A stretch of 64,000 nucleotides of DNA from Defluviibacillus sp043739385 (GCA_043739385.1 JAYUED010000008.1:1-64000); one strand, 5' to 3'. Shown: positions 42,024 to 50,805, numbered from the stretch's first letter. Made by a program: numbers and translations. Notes: generated by a model not told the origin, from the letters alone.

Positions 42024-42632
42024 TCATGCGCCCAGTTCAATGATCGCCGCCAGCGTCACATCCTCAGGTGCTTCGTAGTCTGCGACTACCCAGGCACGTT
42101 TTTGGTGCTGCGATCCCTCTCTAAGCAGTGCCAGTACAAACCTGATTGACGGTTTGTCCAGCGCCGAAAACGGTTCGTCCAGCAGGGTCACGGTGGCCCC
42201 TGACGCAAATGCTGCCGCCAGCCAGACTTTGCGCTTAGAGCCGGTGGAGAGCATGTACAACGGCTTTTCCAAATGGGGCGTCAGCCCCAGGCCTTCCGCC
42301 AGTTCGGTGGCACGCTGTGCGTCAAACTGGGGATAACGGCGGGGCAGGGACTGAAAGTAGTCTGCGGATGAGGTCTGTTCCCATGCCTGAGAGCGCGGGT
42401 CAGCCCAAAAAACCTGCTGTTGGTAGGTGCTCAATGAGGTTTTCAAGGGTACGCCGTTGAGTTGAAAATCGCCCGACTGCGCGGGCAATTCGCCTGCAAA
42501 TAAGCGCAGCAGTGTGGTTTTGCCACAGGCCTCGTCGCCGCTCACCAGCGTGATGCCGGGTGGTATGCGCAGGGAGAGGTGTGAGAACAGTTCTCGCTGA
42601 GGGGTGCTGAAGCACAGGTGCTCGACTTGCAA
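42024..42632 (-). CDS. Orphan ABC transporter ATP-binding protein
   Basis: This 202-residue ATPase has Walker A GDEACGKTTLL near residue 33, a signature-like LSTGSKRKVWLAAAF, and Walker B TVTLLDEPFSALD. The signature LSTGSKRK is unusual (canonical LSGGQ) but resembles CcmA/heme-exporter-type and other short exporters. No permease gene is next to it. The start appears to be TTG at 42632 without a clear ribosome binding site, so the N-terminus is uncertain. Partner and substrate cannot be inferred from context. Confidence 0.85.
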   Translation of the reverse strand: MQVEHLCFSTPQRELFSHLSLRIPPGITLVSGDEACGKTTLLRLFAGELPAQSGDFQLNGVPLKTSLSTYQQQVFWADPRSQAWEQTSSADYFQSLPRRYPQFDAQRATELAEGLGLTPHLEKPLYMLSTGSKRKVWLAAAFASGATVTLLDEPFSALDKPSIRFVLALLREGSQHQKRAWVVADYEAPEDVTLAAIIELGA

Positions 42633-42688
42633 GAGGGTAGGTGAGAGCGCTTCGATGGTGTGATCCTTTGTGGATTGCTCAAGGCGGA

Positions 42689-42713
42689 GTCAGTTCAAAT
42701 TTTTTGAACTGAC
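42689..42713. promoter_or_regulatory. Perfect 11-bp palindrome in the divergent ABC/cytochrome b561 gap
   Basis: GTCAGTTCAAA and TTTGAACTGAC are exact complements separated by TTT. There is no T-run, so an operator is more likely than a terminator. It lies between divergent genes, 57 bases from the ABC start and about 107 from the cytochrome start. Confidence 0.5.
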
Positions 42714-42762
42714 TGGACAAATAAAGTGAACTTCTCTGGCAATCGTTTCACTAAACTGCCAA

Positions 42763-42786
42763 TTGAAATAACTGTTGAAATAACTG
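42763..42786 (+). repeat. Tandem 12-bp direct repeat upstream of cytochrome b561
   Basis: TTGAAATAACTG occurs twice with no spacer, just ahead of the start codon. The 12-bp periodicity could place two regulator sites slightly over one helical turn apart. Confidence 0.6.
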
Positions 42787-42819
42787 TTTTTCATGCACTG
42801 TCGCACAAGCCCAAACTCT

Positions 42820-43392
42820 ATGTCATCACCTACAACTTCATTCAATAGCCCAGCTCGATATTCCAGTGTGGCCATCGTCTTGCATTGGGTGTTGGCGTTA
42901 GGTCTGATCGGTATGTTGGTGGTGGGTACCTACATGGCGGATTTGCCGTTTTCACCTGCCAGGCTCAAACTGTACAACTGGCACAAATGGGCTGGCATAA
43001 CGATTTTGACGCTGTCTGTGCTGCGTTTGCTGTGGCGCGTCACGCACAAGCCGCCACCGTTACCTGTTGCCATCACAAATGCTGTGCCTGTGTGGCAGCA
43101 TTGGGCACATCATGGCACCCACATTGCTTTATATGCTCTGTTTTTTACAGTTCCCTTGATTGGCTGGGCGTACAGCTCCGCGGCAGGTTTTCCAATTGTG
43201 GTTTTTGGCGTGTTGCCTTTGCCGGACTTGCTGGCTGTAGACAAAGATTTGGCTGTCCTCATCAAACCGTTTCACCGTGTTGCGGCTTGGGCGCTGGCGG
43301 GATTGATCGTCTTGCATGTGGCGGCCGCCCTGAAACACCAGCTTATAGACCGCGATGGCTTGGTTAACCGTATGCTGTTTCGCAAACCTTGA
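42820..43392 (+). CDS. Cytochrome b561 family membrane protein
   Basis: This is a 190-residue four-helix diheme membrane protein that passes electrons across or within the inner membrane. It contains the heme-ligand histidines in VAIVLHWVLALGLIGMLVVG, KLYNWHKWAGITILTLSVL, WAHHGTHIALYALFFTVPL and HRVAAWALAGLIVLHVAAAL. ATG 42820 was chosen as the family-like start; ATG 42793 is possible. It precedes two YceI genes, a common neighbourhood for cytochrome b561, suggesting a shared redox or lipid-quinone role. Confidence 0.92.
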   Translation: MSSPTTSFNSPARYSSVAIVLHWVLALGLIGMLVVGTYMADLPFSPARLKLYNWHKWAGITILTLSVLRLLWRVTHKPPPLPVAITNAVPVWQHWAHHGTHIALYALFFTVPLIGWAYSSAAGFPIVVFGVLPLPDLLAVDKDLAVLIKPFHRVAAWALAGLIVLHVAAALKHQLIDRDGLVNRMLFRKP

Positions 43393-43409
43393 TTTAACGA
43401 AAGAAATTG

Positions 43410-43976
43410 ATGAAATTGTTGATGAAACTGTCTGCTATGGCCCTACTTTCTGTGGGTACGATCAGCGCCTATGCCCAACAAAAACTGGTGCCCGCTCAAA
43501 GCGAAATTATCTTTGTCAGCAAACAAATGGGCGTACCGGTGGAAGGGCGTTTCAAGAAATTTGATGCACAAATCAGCTTTGACGGCGCCAAGCTGGATGC
43601 CAGCAAAGTCAACTTCACAGTAGATATCGCCAGCGCCACTTTGGGTGTGCCCGAGTCCGATGCCGAGCTTCCCAAGGCGACTTGGTTCAACACCGCTAAA
43701 TTCCCACAAGCGACCTTCGTGTCCAGCAGTTTCAAAGCGCTCGGCGGCGGCAAGTACGACGTGGCTGGCAAACTCAGCATCAAAGGCCAAGTGCGTGACG
43801 TGGTGGTGCCCGTGGCCATGGTGCAAGCTGGTGCTGTAACGACCGCCACTGGCGTGCTGTCGATGAAGCGCCTGGCGTTCAAAATTGGCGAAGGTGAATG
43901 GGCTGATACGTCGATGGTGGCTGACGACGTGCAAGTCAAATTCAAATTCGCCTTGAGTGGCGTTGGCAAGCTGTAA
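43410..43976 (+). CDS. YceI family periplasmic protein
   Basis: The 188-residue secreted protein has a signal peptide (MKLLMKLSAMALLSVGTISAYAQ) and the YceI lipocalin-like barrel: KLVPAQSEIIFVSKQMGVPV, ATLGVPESDAELPKATWFN and QATFVSSSFKALGGGKYDVA. YceI proteins bind isoprenoid-type lipids. It starts 17 bases after cytochrome b561 and is followed by a second YceI. ATG 43410 is preferred to the TTG at 43407. Confidence 0.9.
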   Translation: MKLLMKLSAMALLSVGTISAYAQQKLVPAQSEIIFVSKQMGVPVEGRFKKFDAQISFDGAKLDASKVNFTVDIASATLGVPESDAELPKATWFNTAKFPQATFVSSSFKALGGGKYDVAGKLSIKGQVRDVVVPVAMVQAGAVTTATGVLSMKRLAFKIGEGEWADTSMVADDVQVKFKFALSGVGKL

Positions 43977-44072
43977 GCCTACTTGCTTCCCATTCTCGGC
44001 TCCCAACTCGCTATTTCCTGTTATTTCGTTTTCCCCTGTCCTGCAACTACCAAAAAACTCCTGAAAGAAATC

Positions 44073-44651
44073 ATGCGCAAAACCTTGCTCGCTCTCGCTG
44101 CTGTAGCCACCCTGTCCGCAGGCGTCGCTCAAGCCCAATCCGCAACCTATGCGATCGACCCGACCCACACTTTTGTCACGTTCGAGATCGATCACATGGG
44201 CGCTTCCACTAACCGGGGCCGTTTTGACAAGAAAGAAGGCACGGTTCAGCTGGACAAAGCGGGCAAGTCCGGTAAGGTTGAATTGACTATTGACGCGACA
44301 TCGCTGTCCACTGGCACGGCTGCGTTTGACAAGCACCTGCAAAGTGCCGATTTCTTCAATGTGGCCCAATTCCCCACGCTGAAGTTTGTGGGCGATAAGT
44401 TCAGCTTTAACGGTGACAAAGTGTCTGAAGTGGCCGGTACGCTGACGCTCTTAGGCAAAACCATGCCCGTCACGCTCAAGGCTAACAAGTTCAATTGCTA
44501 CGAAAACGCCCGTATCAAGCGCGAAGTTTGCGGTGGTGACTTCGAGACCACCATCCAGCGCAGCCAATGGGGCATGACCTGGGGTGCTAACTATGGCTTC
44601 TCGGATTCCGTGAAACTCGTTGTTCAAGTCGAAGCCATCAAACAACAGTAA
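44073..44651 (+). CDS. YceI family periplasmic protein (second copy)
   Basis: The 192-residue protein has a signal peptide (MRKTLLALAAVATLSAGVAQAQ) and a canonical YceI core: ATYAIDPTHTFVTFEIDHMG, HLQSADFFNVAQFPTLKFVG, TLTLLGKTMPVTLKANKFNC and SQWGMTWGANYGFSD. It is closer to typical E. coli YceI than the preceding paralogue, with which it shares little beyond the fold. The 96-base gap between the two shows no terminator, so cotranscription is likely. Confidence 0.94.
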   Translation: MRKTLLALAAVATLSAGVAQAQSATYAIDPTHTFVTFEIDHMGASTNRGRFDKKEGTVQLDKAGKSGKVELTIDATSLSTGTAAFDKHLQSADFFNVAQFPTLKFVGDKFSFNGDKVSEVAGTLTLLGKTMPVTLKANKFNCYENARIKREVCGGDFETTIQRSQWGMTWGANYGFSDSVKLVVQVEAIKQQ

Positions 44652-44713
44652 TTCCGATTACTGCGATTACTGCGGTAATCGCTTTGCTCTCAGCCCTGAA
44701 GCTGCTCTGGCAC

Positions 44714-45202
44714 TCAGGGCTTGACCGGGATCACCGTGCCCGCAGGCATCGCGACGGCGGTGACGCTGTTTTGCGGTGAGCCTTCAATCACCCGGTCAGA
44801 GTAGGTCAGGTAGACCAGCGTATTGCGCTTACTGTCCACCATGCGCACCACCCGCAGTCTTTTGAAGACCAAAGAGATGCGTTCGCTGAACATCTCTTCT
44901 TGTTTGTCCAGCGGCTTCTCACCAAAGTGGATGGGCCCGGTCTGACGGCAGGCAATCGACGCTTCTGCCTTGTCTTCTGCCAAACCCAAAGCCCCCTTCA
45001 GTCCGCCCGTCTTGGCGCGCGACACATAGCACGTCACCCCGCCCACCTTGGGGTCGTCATAGGCTTCCACCACGATTTTGTGGTCAGGGCCGATGAGTTT
45101 GAATGCCGTATCGACAGCACCAATTTCTTCGCTGCTGGCCAAGCCGCAGGCGCACACCATTAACGTGGGGATAAAGGCGAGGAGCAGAGTAAGTTTTTTC
45201 AT
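44714..45202 (-). CDS. creA: CreA family protein
   Basis: This is a 162-residue periplasmic protein of unknown role (CreA). It has a signal peptide with MKKLTLLLAFIPTLMVCACG, then EEIGAVDTAFKLIGPDHKIV, AYDDPKVGGVTCYVSRAKTG, IACRQTGPIHF and SLVFKRLRVVRMVDSKRNTL, the family's conserved order. Two internal cysteines could form a disulfide. It is convergent with the YceI gene; a partial inverted repeat AGCCCTGA/TCAGGGCT spans its stop codon. Confidence 0.92.
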   Translation of the reverse strand: MKKLTLLLAFIPTLMVCACGLASSEEIGAVDTAFKLIGPDHKIVVEAYDDPKVGGVTCYVSRAKTGGLKGALGLAEDKAEASIACRQTGPIHFGEKPLDKQEEMFSERISLVFKRLRVVRMVDSKRNTLVYLTYSDRVIEGSPQNSVTAVAMPAGTVIPVKP

Positions 45203-45243
45203 GGGGTACCTGAAGGGTCAGTTGACGACGTTAAATAATGACA

Positions 45244-45303
45244 TTAAATGCTATGAAAAAAATAGCTTATGACGCTTATTTATATTGAGCTTCAAGACGA
45301 TTT
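45244..45303 (+). repeat. Dispersed intergenic repeat copy
   Basis: ATGCTATGAAAAAAATAGCT, TATGACGCTTATTTATATTG and AGCTTCAAGACGATTT fit the ATAGCT-GCTTAT-AGCT-ATTT pattern. It occupies most of the gap between creA and the beta-barrel gene. Confidence 0.45.
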
Positions 45304-45313
45304 GATTCAATTT

Positions 45314-46093
45314 TTAAAACCGCGTACCTACCGAGAAGCGCCACATGTTTTGCGGTGTGAAGTTGACTTTGGGATCGTAGGCTAGCCGCGCAAAATAACG
45401 GGGCCAATCGTAGGTGACAGCAAGGCCGGTTCGGGCGATGGGCGTACCTGCTACCAGGCCTTTTTTGTACAACCCGTCCAACGTCAGTCGCTGGCCCTCG
45501 GACAACGGCGTGCGGTAGACCAGATGTACATGCTGCTCGTCCGGGTTTTGCCGGTTGTCGCGCACCACTTGCAAGGCCAAAGAGCGTGCACTGTTCCAGC
45601 GGTAGCCGCCAGAGAGCATCCAGGCGTCGTTGGGGTCGAAATTCAGGTTCACATAATTGCGCAAATTGGTGCGTCCCAAGCCCACACCGGCAAACCAGGT
45701 GTCGCCTGTTTCTAGGCCAAGGCTGCCGCCCCAAAATCCGCCCGATGCCGCTTGCAGCGAGGGACTGATGCGCACCCCGCCTAAAACGTCCAGGGTATAG
45801 GTGCTGTCCCAGCCGCCACGGGTTTGCGATAGCGCCAAGTCGGGTGAGCGGAATACGCCCAGCCACAGGTCGCCGATGGCGCCGGTGTAACGCAAATTCA
45901 CGTCCAAACCTTTGGCCACTGGAGCGCCGCCGCCTGACAGCTGGTAAAGACCTGTAGTGAGTTTGAAGGGCGTTGGCTTAGGAGCGTCTACGGCATGCGC
46001 TTCGTCCGATTGCCCGCATGCGGCGCTTGCAAAGCAAGTAATAGCACTGGCGATAGCCCAGTTACAACGACGTTGGAAAGCGGTTATTTTCAT
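45314..46093 (-). CDS. Hypothetical outer-membrane beta-barrel protein
   Basis: I do not recognise a named family. The 259-residue product has a signal peptide (residues about 1-27, ending SAACGQ, with Cys-26 as a possible but weak lipobox). The C-terminus NMWRFSVGTRF ends in Phe after an amphipathic strand, typical of barrels. Strands such as GLDVNLRYTGAIGDLWLGVF, GGSLGLETGDTWFAGVGLG and ARTGLAVTYDWPRYFARLAY recur through the protein. It stands alone, divergent from the OtnK-like operon at 46261. Confidence 0.72.
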   Translation of the reverse strand: MKITAFQRRCNWAIASAITCFASAACGQSDEAHAVDAPKPTPFKLTTGLYQLSGGGAPVAKGLDVNLRYTGAIGDLWLGVFRSPDLALSQTRGGWDSTYTLDVLGGVRISPSLQAASGGFWGGSLGLETGDTWFAGVGLGRTNLRNYVNLNFDPNDAWMLSGGYRWNSARSLALQVVRDNRQNPDEQHVHLVYRTPLSEGQRLTLDGLYKKGLVAGTPIARTGLAVTYDWPRYFARLAYDPKVNFTPQNMWRFSVGTRF

Positions 46094-46260
46094 GCAAATG
46101 ACTATAAGCGAACGAACGGCTACCTCGCCCTAACCTCGGTGTGTGCGCCGTCAAACAACAGACGGGATAATGTGCTTTAGTTCGTGAACGCTAGTCCCTA
46201 CATGTTGATGCGCCTTATCTTCACTGTCCCCATCTTTCTTGTGCCAATTAGAGCTCTGCC

Positions 46261-47613
46261 ATGCTGATCCTTGGCTGCATTGCTGACGACTATGCTGGCG
46301 GTCTTGAGCTGGCCAACAACCTGGTTGCGGCTGGCATGCGGGTGACGCAAATTTTGGGTGTGCCTCGCACGCCCTTGGATGAATCGGTTGATGCTGTGGT
46401 GATCTCGCTCAAGTCGCGTTATGCGCCTCCAGGGGATGCCGTTGTGAGCGTTTTGGACGCTATGTTGTGGCTTAAAACGCAGGGCACCAGCCAAATTTAC
46501 TTTTGCTTTAGCCCCACGTTCGACAGCGTGTTTACAGGCGATGAGCCGCACACACGTGGCAACATTGGCCCCGTGATCGACGCGCTGATTGAAGCTCTGG
46601 GGATTGATTTCACCGCTGTGGTGCCCGCTTTTCCCGATAAAGACTGTACGCTGATCAAAGGCCATTTGTTTGTCGGCCAGACCCTGCTCAGTGAGAGCAC
46701 TATGCACCAGCATCCGCAAACGCCAATGACGGACTCTAACGCTCTGCGTGTATTGAAAGCGCAGTCCCGGTACAACGTGGGTTTAATTGATCTGGCGCAG
46801 GTGAGCGATAGCAGTATCGCCATCCAGGAGCGCATGGTTGAGCTGCGCTTGAAGCACGTCGAGATGGCGCTCATTGATGCCACCAACACCGAGGATTTAA
46901 TGCGTATCGCTGTGGCGGTTAGCACCATGCCATTGCTGTCAGGTAGCCCGGGTTTAGGCCTGTGCTTACCGCAAAATTTTGATTTTGAGCCAAACCCTTT
47001 GGCAAGTCTGTTACCCGCTGCCAGTGGCCGAAGGGCTGTGTTGTGCGGCAGTTGCTCAGATACAAGCAAGCGCCAAATCCAGTATTTTCATGCCGCTGGC
47101 CACCCGGTGATGGCTTTGGATCCGCTGAAGATTAGCAAATTCGGCCCTGCCAAAGTGGCGGTTGCCGCCATGGCCTGGGCCAAGCCTCTGTTGCAAAGTA
47201 GTCCTGTGCTGTTTTACTCGACGGCCGATGAAGCGGCAATTGCTGTGGTGCAAAACCTGCTGGGGGTGGCCGATACAGGCGCACTCGTTGAGCAGTGCAT
47301 GGCTGAGATTGCGCGGGGTCTGGTCGCCTTAGGTGTTCGCCAATTGCTGATGGCGGGCAGTGAGACTGGTATCGCTTGTCTGAGTGGACTAGACATCCGG
47401 CAACTTCGCGTAGGCCCGTTGATCGAACCAGGTATACCGTGGTGCTACAGCACTTTTGCCAGTCTTGTCGGTTCTGTGGACATTGGCCGCAGGCCTGATG
47501 GCACTGCCAATACCCTCGCGGATACCGCCACAGAGGGCTTACATTTCGTGGTGAAGCCCGGCCTGCTGGGCAGTGATGATTTTTTTACCCGCGCCTTCGA
47601 TTGGATGCGCTAA
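46261..47613 (+). CDS. Degenerate four-carbon acid sugar kinase-like protein (DUF1537)
   Basis: This 450-residue paralogue of OtnK has key motifs altered. The substrate motif DDFTGATD is DDYAGGLE, the YFKYCSTFDST segment is YFCFSPTFDSV (Lys lost) with an inserted GDEPHTR, the ATP motif AGGETSGA is AGSETGIA, and LKSGNFGG is VKPGLLGS. The overall fold and GNIGPV, GCIADD and SDDFFTRAFDW remain, so it is expressed as a full-length protein but may lack normal kinase activity or use another substrate. It leads a compact operon with an M20 peptidase and a hydrolase. Confidence 0.85.
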   Translation: MLILGCIADDYAGGLELANNLVAAGMRVTQILGVPRTPLDESVDAVVISLKSRYAPPGDAVVSVLDAMLWLKTQGTSQIYFCFSPTFDSVFTGDEPHTRGNIGPVIDALIEALGIDFTAVVPAFPDKDCTLIKGHLFVGQTLLSESTMHQHPQTPMTDSNALRVLKAQSRYNVGLIDLAQVSDSSIAIQERMVELRLKHVEMALIDATNTEDLMRIAVAVSTMPLLSGSPGLGLCLPQNFDFEPNPLASLLPAASGRRAVLCGSCSDTSKRQIQYFHAAGHPVMALDPLKISKFGPAKVAVAAMAWAKPLLQSSPVLFYSTADEAAIAVVQNLLGVADTGALVEQCMAEIARGLVALGVRQLLMAGSETGIACLSGLDIRQLRVGPLIEPGIPWCYSTFASLVGSVDIGRRPDGTANTLADTATEGLHFVVKPGLLGSDDFFTRAFDWMR

Positions 47614-47628
47614 TTTTTGGAGATCGCG

Positions 47629-49131
47629 ATGAACGCACGTGTTGACGCCTCAGTTCTGAATGCCTCGCAAGCCTTGGCGCAAATCACCCAGGCCTGGGAC
47701 GACGATATCGTGCCCCGCTTGACGGACTACATCGCCATTCCCGCTAAATCCCCCTCATTTGACAAAGATTGGGCAGCTAACGGCTACCTGGACACCGTGG
47801 TACGCCAGGCCGCCGCGTGGGTCGAGGCGCAAAAAGTTGACGGCTTGACTTTGGAAGTGCTGCGCTTGCCTGGTCGCACACCGGTTATCTTTTTTGAAAT
47901 TGCGGCTTCATCGGGTGCTGGGACCGACAGCAGCAGTCCCGCACCCCGCAGCACCCAAACTGTGCTGATGTATGGCCACCTGGACAAGCAGCCCGAGTTC
48001 ACTGGCTGGCGCAATGACCTTGGTCCCTGGACGCCTAAATACATCGATGGCAAGCTCTATGGCCGGGGCGGTGCAGACGACGGCTACGCTATTTACGCGA
48101 GCATTGCTGCTGTGCAAGCGCTGAAAAGCCAAAACCTGCCGCACCCCCGCATCGTCGGCCTGATCGAAACCTGCGAAGAATCGGGTTCCTATGACCTGCT
48201 TCCCTACGTGGACGCCCTGCGTAGCTCCGCAAATAATCGTTTGGGCGACGTGGCGCTGGTGATTTGTCTGGACAGTGGTGCGGGCAACTATGACCAGCTG
48301 TGGCTCACCACCAGCCTGCGCGGCATGGCCGCAGGCGTACTGAAGGTTGAAATCCTTACCGAGGGCATCCATTCTGGCGATGCCTCGGGGCTGGTTCCTT
48401 CTAGTTTTCGCATCATGCGCCAAGTTCTTGACCGCTTGGAAGACAGTGCGACAGGCCGTCTGTTGCCGGCCAGCTTTCATTGCGAGGTGCCACCTGAGCG
48501 CCTGGTGCAAGCAAAAGCCACCGCAGCTATCCTGGGCGACGAGCTGTACAAGCGGTTTCCTTGGGCGCACTACGACTGCGGTGGTGCCACGATGTTCGCA
48601 CTGCCGACCACCACCAATCCCGTACAAGCGTTGCTTAAGCGCACCTGGGAGCCTACCCTCAGCGTCACAGGTGCAGATGGCTTCCCCGAGATGAAGAACG
48701 CTGGCAACGTGCTGCGCCCTTATACCGCCTTCAAACTTAGCCTGCGCCTACCACCGTTGGTGGACGCGGGGCAAGCCGTGCAAGAGCTCAAAGCCTTGCT
48801 TGAAGACAATGCCCCCTATCAAGCCCGTGTTACGTTCCAGGGCGAGGGTGGTGCTACAGGCTGGAACGCACCTGACACCGCTCCGTGGTTCGAGCAGGCT
48901 TTGAATGCGGCCAGCCAAGCTCACTTTGGCGCATCTTGTGGCTATATTGGCCAGGGCGGCACCATTCCGCTGATGAATATGCTGAGCCAGGGCTTTCCCA
49001 AGGCCCAAATGATGGTCTGTGGCGTGTTGGGCCCCAAGAGTAACGCTCACGGCCCGAACGAGTTTTTGCATGTGCCTTACGCTAAAAAACTCACGGCAGC
49101 CGTGGCCCAAGTCATCGCGCAAATGCCATGA
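47629..49131 (+). CDS. M20 family metallopeptidase/dipeptidase
   Basis: This 500-residue zinc peptidase of the M20 family is probably cytoplasmic. Metal and catalytic residues are visible: VLMYGHLDKQPEFTGW (His, Asp), YGRGGADDGYAIYASIAAVQ (bridging Asp), LIETCEESGSYDL (Glu-Glu), CLDSGAGNYDQLWLTTSLRG and the C-terminal His in SNAHGPNEFLHVPYAKK. The dimerisation insert lies at about 215-390. It follows the OtnK-like gene by 15 bases with a TGGAGA site and overlaps the next gene (ATGA). The substrate is unknown. Confidence 0.92.
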   Translation: MNARVDASVLNASQALAQITQAWDDDIVPRLTDYIAIPAKSPSFDKDWAANGYLDTVVRQAAAWVEAQKVDGLTLEVLRLPGRTPVIFFEIAASSGAGTDSSSPAPRSTQTVLMYGHLDKQPEFTGWRNDLGPWTPKYIDGKLYGRGGADDGYAIYASIAAVQALKSQNLPHPRIVGLIETCEESGSYDLLPYVDALRSSANNRLGDVALVICLDSGAGNYDQLWLTTSLRGMAAGVLKVEILTEGIHSGDASGLVPSSFRIMRQVLDRLEDSATGRLLPASFHCEVPPERLVQAKATAAILGDELYKRFPWAHYDCGGATMFALPTTTNPVQALLKRTWEPTLSVTGADGFPEMKNAGNVLRPYTAFKLSLRLPPLVDAGQAVQELKALLEDNAPYQARVTFQGEGGATGWNAPDTAPWFEQALNAASQAHFGASCGYIGQGGTIPLMNMLSQGFPKAQMMVCGVLGPKSNAHGPNEFLHVPYAKKLTAAVAQVIAQMP

Positions 49132-50039
49132 GGACAGACGATCTGGGTGCGGGCGGTTTTATCCCACCTCATCACCGGCATCCCGCCCCAGCATTGCGTT
49201 CCACGCTGAATGGCTTGTCTCTGTGTGATTGGCCGCTGCCAGAAGCTGTCCACTCACGTGGCATGGTGCTGATCGTCCATGGCCTGGGCGAGCACATTGG
49301 TCGCTACGACGCTGTTGCCCGTGAGCTCAACGCATGGGGTTTTGCCGTGCGCGGCTACGACCAGTACGGACACGGACTCTCCGAAGGTGCGCGCGGTAGC
49401 CTGCCTAGCGCGACCAAGTTGCTGGACGATTTGACCGCTGTAGTGGCGCATACCCAAGTTAGCCAAGTCGATCGACTTGGGGGGAGTAAGCGCTTGATCG
49501 TGCTCGGGCACAGTTTGGGAGGTTTGGTCGCCAGCCGTTGGGTGTCTCTGCAAACGCAACCGGAGACGTGCATCAGTGGTTTGGTGCTGTCGTCCCCCGC
49601 CTTTGACGCAGGTTTGAATTGGGTGCAAAAAATACTGGTGGCGGTATTGCCCCACTTGCTGCCAAATTTACGTGTGGGTAATGGGCTGGATGCGGCTTAC
49701 CTCTCGCATGACTTGGCCCAAGTCGCCGCCTACAAAGCTGACCCGCTGGTACATGACCGCATTGCTGCGCGTCTGGCGCGCTTCATTAGCGACGCTGGCC
49801 CCACTGTGTTGTTGACCAAAGCCAAAGGCTGGACGGTGAAAACGCTGTTGCTGTACGCGGGAGACGACAAGCTTGCCAGCCCCGAGGGTAGTCGTGTCTT
49901 TGAGGCGTTGGCCCCAGCTGACTTGGTAGACAGCCATTGTTTTGAGCCGCTCTACCATGAACTGTTCAACGAAGCGGAGCCAGGCCGCGCGCAAGTACTG
50001 GCAGCGCTCAAAGGCTGGCTAGACGTGCACTTTCGGTAG
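49128..50039 (+). CDS. Alpha/beta hydrolase, lysophospholipase/monoacylglycerol lipase-like
   Basis: This is a 303-residue serine hydrolase. It has the oxyanion-region VHGLGEHIGRYDAVARELNA, the family motif GYDQYGHGLSEGARG, the nucleophile elbow VLGHSLGGLVASRW and the late Asp/His pair in LLYAGDDKLASPEG and YHELFNE. No signal peptide is seen. The ATG overlaps the M20 stop codon, so the three genes from 46261 form one translationally coupled operon, ended by a hairpin at 50056-50089. Confidence 0.92.
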   Translation: MRTDDLGAGGFIPPHHRHPAPALRSTLNGLSLCDWPLPEAVHSRGMVLIVHGLGEHIGRYDAVARELNAWGFAVRGYDQYGHGLSEGARGSLPSATKLLDDLTAVVAHTQVSQVDRLGGSKRLIVLGHSLGGLVASRWVSLQTQPETCISGLVLSSPAFDAGLNWVQKILVAVLPHLLPNLRVGNGLDAAYLSHDLAQVAAYKADPLVHDRIAARLARFISDAGPTVLLTKAKGWTVKTLLLYAGDDKLASPEGSRVFEALAPADLVDSHCFEPLYHELFNEAEPGRAQVLAALKGWLDVHFR

Positions 50040-50055
50040 TTTTGCCAGTTAAAGA

Positions 50056-50089
50056 TTAGCTGCCCATGAAAGTGGGCATTACAGGCTAA
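50056..50089 (+). terminator. Intrinsic terminator of the OtnK-like/M20/hydrolase operon
   Basis: The outer stem TTAGC/GCTAA encloses an inner stem TGCCCA/TGGGCA, followed by CCTTTGG and a T-run (50096-50103). It lies 16 bases after the hydrolase stop. Confidence 0.65.
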
Positions 50090-50107
50090 CCTTTGGTTTT
50101 TTTGGCG

Positions 50108-50653
50108 TTATTTCAACAAACCACCCAGCATCCCCATCAAGTCCCCGCTGTTACCAAAGCCACCCGCAGGCGCTTGACCGTTGGGGGTGAGGTGATTAAT
50201 CAAGCCAGGCAAAATTTGCGCCAAAGCCCCAGCTGTATCGCCATGGCCCAGGCCCAATTTGCTGGCCATGTCGCTAATCGTGTCTTGGCCCAGTGCTTGT
50301 GTCACTTGGTCGCCGGTAACGGCTTGGTTTTCGCCATTACCTACCCATGAGCTCATCGCGCCACCTAAACCCGCTTGGTTGAACTTGTCCGTCAAACCAC
50401 TCAAACCGCCATGCGAGCCGTTGTTGGACAGCATGCTAATGACTATCGGTGCGAGTACCGGAATCAGCGCGGTGAGGTTCATGCCGCCAGCACCATTGCT
50501 GTTGCCATTGCCGGTATTGCCACCGCCAAACATTCCTGCCAGCGCACCCAAACCGCCCAAACTACCTAACCCACCCAGGCCACTTTGGCCCTGTTGGTTG
50601 TTCTGCTGTTGGCCGTTCATCACAGCGCCGAGTACGGAATCGAGTAAACCCAT
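50108..50653 (-). CDS. YidB-like DUF937 family protein
   Basis: This 181-residue protein is unknown in function. It begins MGLLDSVLGAVMNGQQQNN, has a Gly/Asn-rich low-complexity middle (residues about 20-60) and a C-terminal helical part, SWVGNGENQAVTGDQVTQAL, DTISDMASKLGLGHGDTAGA and LAQILPGLINHLTPNGQAP, the YidB core. ATG 50653 follows a GGAG site. It is convergent with the hydrolase operon. Confidence 0.9.
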   Translation of the reverse strand: MGLLDSVLGAVMNGQQQNNQQGQSGLGGLGSLGGLGALAGMFGGGNTGNGNSNGAGGMNLTALIPVLAPIVISMLSNNGSHGGLSGLTDKFNQAGLGGAMSSWVGNGENQAVTGDQVTQALGQDTISDMASKLGLGHGDTAGALAQILPGLINHLTPNGQAPAGGFGNSGDLMGMLGGLLK

Positions 50654-50805
50654 GAGAAGCTCCTTGGTAAAAAGTGCTGCAATATAGCCCGCGCTTATGA
50701 CGTATGGCGTGTTCGCGGTACACCTCACGGTGGACGCAACACCAATTATTCACGCTTCGCCTGCAATTCACGCTGGCCAAGTGGGTTTGGTTGCGTTGCC
50801 TAGCG

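Noticed and set aside
46198..46719. Minus-strand frame of 173 codons upstream of and over the OtnK-like gene
   Set aside because: It is antisense to a conserved frame and has no motif or ribosome binding site.
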